This document shows positions 31,720 through 42,639 of a DNA stretch of 64,000 bases, piece by piece. A program made the position numbers and the translations under genes. The first letter of the stretch is position 1, and every line of letters begins with the position of its first letter. The notes beneath the pieces were generated by a model. That model saw nothing but the letters and a program-made list of their open reading frames with translations, was not told the DNA's origin and did not search any database. Origin of the DNA: Zygnema cylindricum (taxonomy: Eukaryota; Streptophyta; Zygnematophyceae; Zygnematales; Zygnemataceae); contig JBBHKE010001378.1 of NCBI GenBank assembly GCA_037447655.1, positions 1 through 64,000 on the forward strand, given 5' to 3'.

Positions 31720-32476
31720 ATTGTCTTGTAACTTAGAGGAATTACTTTGTTTTTTAGCGCAGATCCGGCGGACCCAGATTTCAAGTGTCTCTATGTGTAA
31801 AACCGAAATTGTTACTTAAGGGTGTGACGATTGTATACGCTGACAATGCCCGTGACGGCTGTCACCGTCTACAATCTGTGATGACACACGTTATTTTCCG
31901 TAACTGCTTGTGACGTCGCGTGACTTTTCATGACATTGTACACCTACCGCCCTCTAGCCTGTGCCGTTTGACGGTTGAAGGAGATACGCTTTGCCTTTGC
32001 GTCTATTGTCGAGTAGACGTGAAATGGCATCGTAACCTTGAGACCCCTGCAAAAAAAAAATCCGTACCGGATGGAAACAGACAAAACAAAAAAAACTGTG
32101 TACTTCTCTTTGTCGTATTAAATAAAAACGGACAAAACATAGCGAATCGTGTACATTTCCACATCGCTTGAAATTGTTTGGAAATTTACGGCACGTGCGA
32201 ATATATGTTCCTATTTGTTTATAGAAAATCCCTAATCTTAAAACACATCGCGCACGTGTTTTAAACATAAGGTTGAAGATGACGTTTTTTGTCGTCGAAG
32301 TGGGTCGAAAAACACAAGACGACAGATTTTCGTACATCCTAAGATCGAGGATGACGCAAATTGTACTCTACAAATTTGCTATTTCTTCGTACGGTCGGAA
32401 CTTAGGCAGTACGGCGCTAAGTTTTAGAGGAAAACGACAGAAAAAAACCCTTACTTAGATACATGGAGACACACCC
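31720..32476. mobile_element. Tourist-like MITE M3, left end degraded
   Basis: Matches M1 and M2 for most of its length (CGGACCCA..TTTCAAGTGTC, GACGGCTGTCACCGTCTACA, GACGTTTTTTGTCGTCGA) and ends CATGGAGACACACCC followed by TAA. The left terminal repeat is not recognisable. Confidence 0.7.
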
Positions 32477-32980
32477 TAATTTGTAAACTTTTAATCAATC
32501 TTTATTGCAAAAATTGCGATAGCAAAACCATCTAAGTACAAAAAAGGTAAAACTGAAAGAAAAGAAACATTTGGAGACTACAAGTGTCACAAAAAAGTAA
32601 TCTACTACTAAAGACTAAAACGCAACACAACAATACTAACAAGAGCAAAGAACCAAAACAAACTGAGAACGCCTACAAAATGAAAAAACCGAGACTAGAC
32701 AACCTTAGACAAACTAAGGTCCACAACCACCGAGGTCATAGATGTGAACCGGGTCCCTTGGCAGAAGGTCTAGAAGACCCCGCCGGTCTTCCGCAAGTGT
32801 GATACGTCGAAGGAGAGCCGCCGCTTGCGCTCATTGAAGTGCAATTGAGACACGCTCACGGTAAAACGCAACCAATACACTTGATGGAGGACTCCCTAGA
32901 CCCCGCAATTTGAAAGTTCGTCCGCGGTTGTCGGCTGAAGTCATCAAGGACTTGTCCAAAGAACCAAAATCTCCACTCCA
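32477..32980. other. spacer, no gene seen
   Basis: A-rich then mixed sequence. It may include the decayed end of the minus-strand retroelement described next; no open frame is recognisable. Confidence 0.35.
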
Positions 32981-33019
32981 ATGGGACAAATTGTCCGACG
33001 GGTCCCGCTGGGCGTAGTC

Positions 33020-33591
33020 TCGCTCATTTGTAGCCGCTGCCTCGAGCCGCTACACCACGCTTGACGCAGATGAAGTGTGGCCGCCGGACGGTGAGGACCA
33101 CATGGCGCCCTTCTAGCACCAGGAGAAAAACCAAATCAACCCGAGGCCGCGAGAACCCTTGGATGGGGCCTAGGTGGAAGTATATTATAAACCTCACGTT
33201 AAACACTGTAGCCCACCTCGGCACCAATGGCAACAATGGCATCTCGCACCAAATCATGCGCAACAGTTTATTCCCCCCCATGCGAGCAACGAAGTGAATG
33301 GATTCCGTGAGCATTAATAAGTTGATTACAAATGCATCGAGGCCCCCCCAAAAGCGGAGGGTGAGGTAAACCCAACCGTAAGCGTAGAGCAAAAGTAAAT
33401 TGGTTAGACGATAAACGGAGTGTCGAAAAAGTTGGTGTTGCTTGTAGCCATGCACCAGCCACAGGCCCAGAACACGAACGTAAACGAGCACGCGCTTGAG
33501 CAAAAGGTAGAGCCTCCAAGAGGTTTGCAAAATCAGCGGCAACTACTTGCTTAGATATGCGTTGTTGAAGTTGGAAGTTAGTGACGGCCAT
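33020..33591 (-). pseudogene. C-terminal tail of a non-LTR-type RT polyprotein (relic)
   Basis: From 33591: a frame with FAQARARLRSCSGPVAGAWLQA, LSSNQFTFALRLRLGLPHPP and HGIHSLRCSHGGE. After a frameshift near 33270 it continues GFSRPRVDLVFLLVLEGRHVVLTVRRPHF. The pattern (SGPGAGAWL..., LRLRLGLP, CxCG-like, H-x-L-x-C, RPADV-like) is one I associate with the region after RT in some LINE-type and unclassified eukaryotic reverse transcriptases. No RT core remains. Confidence 0.45.
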
Positions 33592-34224
33592 GAGAGAATA
33601 AGGGTGGAACTTGGTTTTGAGCGTTCGGGTGGAGTAGCGCGCGAGCGGAAAGGAGAGCTTGGTGAAATGGAAATAGCCCGTCCTCTACCTTAGAGACAAC
33701 TTGCGCCACAATGGGGACATCATCCACAATGAAGCGAGAAAAGATGGTAGGAACCACCAAAGCCTAACTACCCAAACATGTTGCTGGGGCAACTTTGGCT
33801 ACGAAAATCAAACCTAAACCGCCGTTGGAAATAGGAGGCTTGCATGCTGACGAGCGAGTGGCCCCTCCGGAGGATAAAAAATTCCATGAAAAACGAGGTG
33901 ATGAAGCCAATGTGACATCGAGAGTGAGAGGGGACAGGAAAAGAGGGTGCCAATGAGGGAGAGAGGGGTGTAACCACCTCTCAGCGACAAAGCTGTCTCA
34001 TAGCTGGATAGCGATGAGACAACCTCGTCGTTGAAAGGTGGTCCGGCCAACATGTTGTCTCATTGCTCGCCTACTTCCAGCGATCAGAATGCATGGTCGC
34101 CAATTAATGGCTCAGCGACGAGGCTCTCTCATCGCAGGCTCGCTTTCATCGATGAAATAGCCTTTTCGCAGAAGGGTGGAGAGAACTTGGGGAAGGTATA
34201 CGTGAAAAATGTGGAGAAAACGTC
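33592..34224. other. spacer with AGCGATGAGAC-type repeats
   Basis: Around 33980-34140, motifs such as GCGATGAGACAACCTCGTCG, AGCGACGAGGCTCTCTCATC and CTCAGCGACAAAGCTGTCTC recur. They resemble the AGCGACGA hairpin repeats in the copia-6 LTR. No gene seen. Confidence 0.4.
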
Positions 34225-35135
34225 AAAATGTGCGAGAGAGAGGGAGAGAGATAGGTATAAGAGGAGAGAGAGTGTGTGATAGGGTGGGAGGAGAGTGAGA
34301 GAAGGGGCAAATAAGGGTAGAAATGAGCGAGAGGGGAGAAGAAATACGGGGAAGATGAGAAAATGGCGGGAGAGAGGGGGGCTATTAAGGAGAAGAGGAG
34401 AGGAAGAGATACGGAGAAGAATAGGGAGATTGAGGGGGATAAGGAGCGACATATTTAGAGGGAGAAGGATAGAGAAAGGATTATAGAGCGTCAGATTGAG
34501 AGAGAGAGGGAGAAAGATAGGGATAGGGATAGGGAGAAGGATAAGGATAAGGCGAGGGACAGGGAGCAATAGATTGGGAGAGAGAGAGGAAGAGCAATAG
34601 AGATAAGGAGAAAGAGAAGGATTGGGAGAGTGAGAGGGATAAAGAGCGACAAATTGAGAGAGAGAGGGAAAGAGATAGAGAGAGCGAGAGCGAGAGGAAT
34701 ATAGATCGATAGATTGAGAGAGAGAGGGAGAGAGATAGAGAGGGGGAGAGGGAAATAGATAGAGAGAGCAAGAGCGGCAGGAATATTGATCGTCAAATTG
34801 AGAGAGTGAGGGAGAGAGATAGGGATAGGGAGAAGGATAAGGAGAGTGAGAGGGATATAAAGTGACAGACTGAGAGGGAGAGGGAGAGAGACAGGGAGAG
34901 GGAGAGGGAGAGGAATATAGAGAGACAAATTGAGAGAGAGAGGGAGAGAGTAAGGGGAGCGGAGAAGGATAGGGATAGAGAGAGGGACAAGGAGCGACAG
35001 ATTGAAAGGGAGAAAGAGGGATAGGAATAGGAGAAAGGATAGGGAGAGGGAGAAAGATAGAGAGAGTGAGAGGGATAGGGTGCGACAGATTGAGAGGGAG
35101 AGGGAGAGAGAGAAAGCAGGAGAAGGAAGAAAAGA
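34225..35135. repeat. purine minisatellite (GAGAGAGGGAGAGATAGGGATA type)
   Basis: About 900 bp of irregular tandem units of GAGAGRGAGAGGGATAAGGAGCGACAGATTGA type. The recurrent element ACAGATTGAGAGAGAGAGGG marks a higher-order period of several tens of bases. Frames across it on both strands are low complexity. Confidence 0.85.
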
Positions 35136-36207
35136 TAAATAAATAAATGAAAAAGATTTAGAAAAAGAAAATGAAAAACCAGAAAAAAAAAGAAAAAAAG
35201 CCCTAAAAAGAAAAAAAAAACCAAAAAGAAAAAGTGAGAACAAGAAAAAATAAGAACTAGTGGCAGATTGAGAAGGAAACCCTTGGACGTGCTGACATCC
35301 ACGCCTGGATTGTTCTTAGAATTGCAATTAGTAAAAAAACAATCGGAATAGAAACCACGGACAAGGGAGAAAAGAGGTGACGATGATGTGCGTCCTGTTG
35401 AAAGAACGCTGCAAAAAAATTTCAAATACGGGGAGTTAGGCTGGACAACCCTCGAAAAAAAAATCGAGAATGGCTTTGATTCGTTGAAAAGGATGTTTTT
35501 TTATGAGGTCTGTGCGCATTTGGCGTTACCCTAAGCCATATATCACCAACACCAAATGTTGTACGTTAACTCTATTTTTTTTAATTACTCTAATATGTGT
35601 GAAATTGTAAACTTACACACATATTAATGTCAAAACGCACTCTATTTAATAGTCATTTTTCACTTTTGCATCAATTAGGGTTTACATTAGCACTAAATAA
35701 GTTGATGCCGTGAAATAGAATAAATGTTTACCCTAATTTTATGCTATACCTTAATTATAGTGACCACATAAGCAGTTGGGGTTCCCAGTTACAACGACAG
35801 GGTCACACATCACACCGTTGGTTTGTTTTACCGAAAAAAATCCGTAACTATCGACAAACACGCATATTTAATGTTCACACAATCGACCACGCCAACGACA
35901 TTCAAACAACATTCGAACATGTGAACACGTCTTTTGCCGACCTCATTCTTTGGTTTATTTCCAAAGCACGTTTACATGCACGCGCAACTGCGTAAATAAT
36001 TTTTCGGTATTTTTTTACTAAAAAAAAAAACACAATAGTACGGATCGGACAGTCCGTACACCACACTATTTAAAAAGACACTATATTACAGTTATGAACC
36101 CTATTAAGGGGGGTACCTCAAATTACATTCATAAACATTTAGAATGATTAATTCTATTTGAGAATTTGCCTGAAAAATCGAGGTACCCAAATTAGAGAGC
36201 ATATACG
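35136..36207. other. AT-rich spacer, no gene seen
   Basis: Poly-A rich at 35140-35260. No coding or RNA feature recognised; a GGTACCTCAAATTA...GGTACCCAAATTA inverted pair sits at about 36113-36195. Confidence 0.4.
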
Positions 36208-36419
36208 CTAATAGCGATTCACGGTGTAGTGTTATTGTTTTTTTCGCCGCTTAAAACATCTTTTCTCTGTACACGCATGTCGGTTTCTAGATCTGACAGT
36301 TAGGATTGAAAGGTAAGATTCTCAGCTTCCGATTGGCGGTCTCAAGTTGAAAATCAAACAAAAGTGTACGGAGAAAAGTGGTTTTAAGTGGCGAAAAAAT
36401 TGTTAACCCTAATAGCGAT
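36208..36419. mobile_element. small foldback element
   Basis: Inverted repeats 36239-36274 (TTTTTTCGCCGCTTAAAACA...) and 36364-36401 (its complement with few changes) lie within direct repeats CTAATAGCGAT at 36208 and 36409. This is the layout of a MITE or foldback insertion with a duplicated flank. Confidence 0.5.
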
Positions 36420-36991
36420 AAACGGTGTAACTATTTTTGGCCCGATTAAGAAACAACGTCAATTCTTAAGAGAGGGAGGTTGAACGGTCAGGTATTTTTC
36501 GAATACGACAAACGTTTTTTTACTGCGACAAGGATGACGCAAAATCTGTTTCTGGCCGTCCGATATGAATCTGACAGCAAGACGACAAAGTAGCCTGTAC
36601 GAACATTTTCATGCGCCGAAGTTGTGAATGTTGACAGAATCTTTTATGAAAATTGGGTGAAGATCGGAAAATCTTTGGTAACATTATGTAATTTACAAAG
36701 ATTCGCTATATTTTTTAGAGATTCGATTATTCCTTGACAAATAATAATAATAATATTATAACTTTATAATACAAAGAGTGAAGATCCCGACACGTGGGCG
36801 CAGACACAAAAGAATTACAGCTTAAGCGCCATACTTTTTTAATCCTTGGTTTTCTTTCATTTGTTATCTGCACGATTCTGCAGGCAGATTATAAACTTTG
36901 AAAGCGCTTGTCTTTTTAATTTTCATTGGCCAGTTTCTTTTCTTTTCTGCATTCTTTTTATTCGTAATTTTTGTTTTTCAAGACCGAATTA

Positions 36992-37767
36992 GGGTGTGTC
37001 CCCATGTACTTGTAACTTAGCAAACTTACTTTGTATTTTAGCGCGGATCCGACGGACCCACTTTTCAAGTGTCCCTATGTGTAAGAACGTAATCGTAACT
37101 TACGTTTGTGACGATTGTATATGTCAACAATACCTATGACGGTTGTCAATGTCTACAATCTGTGTCGTCGCACGTTATTTTTTGGAACTGCTTGTGACGT
37201 CGCATGTCTTACCGTGACATTGTAGACGTACCGCCTTCCAACCTGTACTGTTTCACGGTTGAAGAAGTTGCGCTTTGCCTTTGCGTCTCTTGTCAGGTCA
37301 ACGTGAAATGGCATTGGAATTTCGAGACCCCTGCAAAAAAAAAATTCGTACTGGACGAAAACGGACAAAACCAAACAAATTGTGTAATTTTCTTTGTTGT
37401 ACTAAATGCAAACGAGCAAAACATAGTGACTTCCGTACTTTACTTTGTCTTTGAAAATCGTGTGAAAAACTTTGAAAATTACGGCACGTGCGAATATGTG
37501 TTCCTATTTGTTTATATAAAATCTCTAGTTTTAAAACACATCGCGCATGTGTTTTAAAGATAAAGTTAAAAAGGACGTTTTTTGTCGTCGAGTGGGTTGA
37601 AAAACATAAGAGGACAAATTTTCGTACATCCTAAGTTCGAGGGTGACGTAAATTGTACTCTACAAATTTGCGATTCCTTCGTACGGCTGGAACTGAGGCA
37701 GTACGGCGCTAAGTTTTACAGGAAAACGACAGAAAAAACCTTTACTTATGCACATGAAGACACACCC
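36992..37767. mobile_element. Tourist-like MITE M1 (complete)
   Basis: 776 bp with terminal inverted repeats GGGTGTGTCCCCATG and CATGAAGACACACCC, flanked by TTA on both sides (36989-36991, 37768-37770). No transposase; the short frames inside are the same non-coding repeat in every copy. Confidence 0.85.
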
Positions 37768-38229
37768 TTAGATTGATATGAAATCCGTACACTTAGAAGA
37801 TTGCGAATCGAAATGTTTTTCGCGTCAACGTGTCAAAAACGATAAATTGTCAACGTACAGTACCAGAATTGACAGCATTATGTTTTAGACTCTGATTTGA
37901 TTCGACTTCGCATAGAATCGAAAAATCTTTATAATTTTTTTTAATAAATTGCGAAGGTAAAACCATCATTTGTAAAACCATCTTAAACAAAGGGGTAAAA
38001 TAAACAGCATTATAAAAACGTTGACAACGCCGCAACTGAGGTATCCATTTTTTTCAAATATAAAATATGATAAATAAATGGAATTGTTAATCGCACAAGG
38101 ACGATTTTTGCTGCCCGCAGGCACTGTAGTTGTCAAAAATTGTACATTTGAAGTACAGTTTTGTACAAGCTACGTACCTTTTAAGTTCAAATTGGACGGT
38201 CAATCCGTCGAACATCTTTGACTGGCGGA

Positions 38230-39525
38230 ATATTGTAACGGCGGTTAAAAAAGTGTCACGCTTGCGAACATTGACCGTCATTAAAAAAAAAAAAATCACA
38301 CAGCCGGCGCAGGTTTTCTGTTACAAAACTGCGGCACTGCGGCAACCACATATAAATAAAATGGCTGCGCGCAGGTAGTTCACACTGACATTTGACTAAG
38401 GACGACGTACAACATGTAAGAACTCGCACGAAAGGAAATAAACTTTATACAAAATATAAAAGTGTACCGCTTTAAAATATCGATGAAACTAAAATGACGC
38501 GTCGTCACGCGCGACCAAATGAAGTCACACTATTTACGAATCAACACCTCTACAGAACGTACTTCACGGGTTCAGTGTCCCGGTTCGTGAGTAGATTTCA
38601 TTTTTGCGACTAAAGGTATGTCCCCATGCAATTGTAACTTAGCGAACTTACTTTGTATTTTAGCGCGGATCCGTCGGACCAAGTCTTCTAGTGTCCCTAT
38701 GTCTGTAAGGACAAAATCGTAACTTACTCTTGTGACATTGTATACGTCGACGATACCTCTGACGGTTGTCAACGTCTACAATCTGTGGTCGCACGTTTTT
38801 TTTGGAACTGCTTGTGACGTCGCATGTCATACCGTGACATAGTAGACGTAGCGCATTCCAGCCTGTGCAGTTTCACGGTTGAAGACGAGGCGCTTTGCCT
38901 TTGCGTCTCCTATCCGGTTGACGCGAAATGGCATCGGAATTTGAAGACCCCTGCAAAAAAGAAATATGTATTGGACGAAAACGGACAAAACCAAACAAAT
39001 TGTGTACTTTTCTTCGTCATATTCGAGCGCAAACGGACAAAACATAGCGAATTCTGTACTTTTATTTGTCCTTGGAAATCGTATGGAAATTTTTGAAAAC
39101 TACGGCACATGCGAATATATGTACTTATTTGTTTATTGAAAATACCTATTTTAAAACACATCACGCATGTGTTTTTAACGTAAGGTTGAAGATGACGTTT
39201 TTTGTCGTGGAAGTGGGTCGAAAAACACAAGAAGACAAATTTTTATGCATCCTAAATTCGAGGATGACGCAAATTGTACTCTACGAATTTGCAATTCCTT
39301 CTTACGGTTGCAACTTAGGCAGTACGGCGTAAGTTTTACAAGAAAACGACAAAAAAAACAACCCTTACTTATGCACATGGGGACACACCCTAAGTCAAAT
39401 GTGTGTGAACTACCTGTGCGCAGCCATTTTATTTATATGTGGCTGCGGCAGTATTGTTACAGTAAACCTGCGCCGGCCGTGTGAATTGTTATTATTTTAT
39501 AACGGTCGACGTTCGCAAGCGCGAC
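38230..39525. repeat. long inverted repeat running into an assembly gap
   Basis: Left arm about 38250-38400 and right arm 39394-39525 are imperfect reverse complements (for example GTTCACACTGACATTTGAC versus GTCAAATGTGTGTGAAC; AGCCGGCGCAGGTTT versus AACCTGCGCCGGC). The right arm ends at the N run. MITE M2 sits in the loop. Confidence 0.75.
38614..39390. mobile_element. Tourist-like MITE M2 (complete)
   Basis: 777 bp, ends AGGTATGTCCCCATG and CATGGGGACACACCC, with TAA at 38611-38613 and 39391-39393. It closely matches M1, inside the loop of the long inverted repeat. Confidence 0.85.
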
Positions 39526-39535
39526 NNNNNNNNNN
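39526..39535. other. assembly gap (10 N)
   Basis: Ten undefined bases immediately after the right arm of a long inverted repeat; sequence on the two sides may not be contiguous in the genome. Confidence 0.99.
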
Positions 39536-39999
39536 TTCGTGGTCGTCAACGGTATTATAAGTCTAATGTTTTCTCCTTTGAGAGTGCCTCTGGTGTTTTC
39601 CTGGCTTAAGTGTTACTTCGGGCTTCGTCTGGTGTTTGTGTGATCCAGACGTTTAAAAAGTGTTTTATTTGTTATATTGTTTCTTTTGTGTATGTATTAA
39701 TAAGTTCCAAAACGGTTTTCTAGTCTTACCAGAACGTTAAGTTTTTCTGTTTTTCTAACGAAACGTCAAAAGGTATGTGACTTAAGGATTGAGGTTTTAT
39801 AAGATTCAGGATGTATATGTTTCACTTGGATGTCGACTAGATGTGGCTTGGTGTTAATGGCACCAGACGGCCATGTGATTTGTAATTTTTTGTGAAAAAT
39901 TTGCAGACCTAGTGTGTTTGTGGTCTGCTTCGGGCTTCATTGTGAATTCGGTCCTTTTGTGGTCTCCGTGAGAGTTTCCTCTTTTGTAATCTGAATATT

Positions 40000-40805
40000 A
40001 TGGCAACTGCTGGTGCTTCTTCTTCTTCCTCAAGGGAACCGGTTGCCTCAAACCAACAGGTCACGAGACCACCCTCAGAGATCCTGGTGTTTAATGGCCA
40101 AAAATATATATATTGGGCGAATATGACTAAGTCTTACCTTAAGCAAGTAAGGTTGTATGATGTGATTTCCGGTGTTCTTCCGGATACGGATTCGGACTTT
40201 GAAAAGAAGAATGAGGATGCATTGCATGTTCTTAAATTACTCTTGTTCGAATATTTGAACATGACATATATCAATATCTTTAAAACATTTGATATATGGA
40301 AGGCTTTGCGGGAGTCTTATGTCCTAGCTAGTGAGCAGAATGAGGTTATAAATGCTAGGAAAATTTGGGATTATAAATTTACCAGGGGTGACATGAACTC
40401 CTATTGTAATGGCTTGAAGCTTTTGTTGTCAGAAAATGCATGTTCCGGGGGGAATTTTCCTCCCTATCATCAAGCTATGATTATAATGAGAGGGCTTCCT
40501 ACTGAATATAAATGAGCCGTTGAACAGCTGAAAACGTTAGAGAAGGCTAGATGGAATATAGTTGAAGCTGAAGCTTACATTCTAGAGGAAGAGGCAACTT
40601 GGATAGCATTGAATGATGGAAAATCAGCGGTAGCTTACAATGCTCAGACATATAGGCCGGCTGGATTTTTCGGAAATAGGAACTTCAACCTAATCCTAAT
40701 TATAGGCAATATGATAGGTGTGTCTATTGCTTCGGTCAAGGTCATGTTTTCCGCCTGTGTCCGGCATTTATAAAAGCGTGTGAAACAGGAATTTATTGTG
40801 CGGGA
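40000..40805 (+). pseudogene. copia-4 gag
   Basis: ATG at 40000, Ser-rich start, then FNGQKYIYWANMTKSYLKQV, FDIWKALRESY and GGNFPPYHQAMIIMRGLP, matching copia-1 gag. A stop at 40513-40515 splits the core from a downstream part with a knuckle-like region (CVYCFGQGHVFRLC, after a frame change near 40690). Confidence 0.8.
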
Positions 40806-41615
40806 TGGAAGGTGCGATCGGAGGAACCATCTTCAAATGGGCCGGCGTCAAAACTGCCGGTGAAAAATGCGGCGTTCCTGGCATTCAACAATACGCCACA
40901 AGACGAACAGTTGGGGGAAAAAGAGGATGTGGTTAGATTTCCACAATCGGAGGACGATGATTTATTTGTCCTTGCAAAAGATCTCATGGAAAGGCCTCAA
41001 GAGAATGGATGGATTATGGACTCCGGGTGCTTTTCCCACATGTGCGGCAACCGGGCCAACTTTAAAACCCTTACTCCGATTCTGACTCGTCGAATTTATT
41101 TCACAGATGATACCGATGTGGAGGCTACGGCAAAGGGGAGCGTGGAGTTAGCATGTGACATAAATGGTCAGATTGTAAAGAGAACCTTACATGATGTTCT
41201 ATATATTCCAAAGTTTAAGAAAAATATATTTTCCACTTCGGTGGCTGAAATGAAAGGTTTTAAATTTTTTGAAAAGAATGGGAAAAAGGTAGTAAGCAAA
41301 GATGGGAGAGTAGCCTTGATAGGAACTAGAGGCCCAAACTTGTTGTACGAGATAGACTAGGCTAATGAAATTGACTTTGCATACTCCTTTGTTCTTCCGG
41401 AAAATTTTTTGTGGCATAAGAGGTTTGGTCATGTTCATTATGAAAAACTTGATAATATGGTGAAACACAATACGATAGATGGTGTCATATTAGGACAAAA
41501 AGAGTCTCATGTATGTGATGGTTGTGCTTTGGGGAAGCTTCACAAGCTGCCCCTACCTGAGACCGCGGATAGCCGGGCTACGAATTTGCTGCAAATCATT
41601 CATTCAGACGTGTGA
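40806..41615 (+). pseudogene. copia-4 protease and GAG-pre-integrase
   Basis: GWIMDSGCFSHMCGNRANF: the aspartic protease signature with DSG intact but Cys where Ala/Ser is usual. LYIPKFKKNIFSTSVAEMKG and a stop at 41358-41360 follow, then LWHKRFGHVHYEKLDNM and CDGCALGKLHKLPLPETA. Confidence 0.8.
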
Positions 41616-42598
41616 GGACCGTCTAAAGTTCCTCCCCTCAGTGGCGACCGGTTTCGAGTTACATTTATGGATGACTTCTCGCAATACAGCAGAGTGTACT
41701 TCATGAAGGAGAAGAGTGAAGTGTTCACTCACTTCAAGCATTTCCGAACTTGGGCGGAAAAGCTTCACGGGAAGCCCATTCTCTCTTTTCGGTCCAACAA
41801 CAATGGAAAATATATTTCCAAGGCATTCTCCGATTATTTAAGGGAAAACGTATCTCTTGTCAATTCATAGTTCCCTAAACTCTGGAGCAAAACGGGGTAT
41901 CCGAAAGGCTCAACTAAACCTTGACGGAGAGCGCAAAATCTATGATGTTGGATAAGGGGATAGATTTCAAATTTTTGGGTAAAGCTTTCTCTTGTGCATC
42001 TTATCCTAGGAATAGAATAGAAACTAAGGCGCTAGAGGAGAAAACACCCTATGAAATGTGGACCGGAAAGAAATCCAACATTTCTTACTTCCGGGTTTTT
42101 GGCAGCAAATGTTTTATTTTCGATAATCTTAGTATTTCTAAACTTCATCCGAAATCTGTTCTTGAGATTTTTATCGGTTATGATGATGAGTCACTAGGCT
42201 ATAGAGTTTACAACCCAGATAGGAAAACTCTTCAGGTTGCTAGGAATATTCAGGTTAAGGAAAAAAGTAAATCGGTTGATTTTTTTGGCATGATAGATTT
42301 TGAGAAAAATGCCAAAAATCAAGAATATGTAATTTTTGAAAATGTTCCTCTTTCCTCTTTCACAAGTTTCTCTACTCCTACTCTAGTCATTCCGGTCATT
42401 TCGGTTGTTCAACCAGTACAGCAAGCTCATCCTCCTCCTCCTCCTCCTCCTCAACGGCAATGTACGGATCCAACAATTCCAGCCTCAAATTTTCCGGGGG
42501 GAAGAAGGCAAAGGAGCAGCCTGCGAGGTGAACCGGTGGAACATGCTCTATTATCTGCGACCACAATGGAGCCGGTCACCATACAGGAAGATTTTTAA
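41616..42598 (+). pseudogene. copia-4 integrase
   Basis: FMDDFSQYSRVYFMKEKSEV, a break near 41870, then MTESAKSMMLDKGIDFKFLG and a C-terminal region with YFRVFGSKCFIF and FIGYDDESLGYRVYNPDRK. A GEE-rich linker follows. The Asp-Asp-Glu core is split across at least three frames. Confidence 0.75.
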
Positions 42599-42639
42599 AC
42601 ATCACAAAAGGATCAATGGATCTTTGCGGCGAATGATGG

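Noticed and set aside
34129-35425. Frames of up to 250 codons on the minus strand rich in Ser/Leu/Ile/Phe
   Set aside because: Translation of the purine minisatellite; overlapping frames give equally long products and none has a recognisable domain.
37204-39096. Similar open frames of 80-120 codons in the 37-kb and 38.8-kb repeats and at 31.9 kb
   Set aside because: They are in MITE copies, differ in frame integrity between copies and have no recognisable protein features, so they are chance frames in a non-coding repeat.
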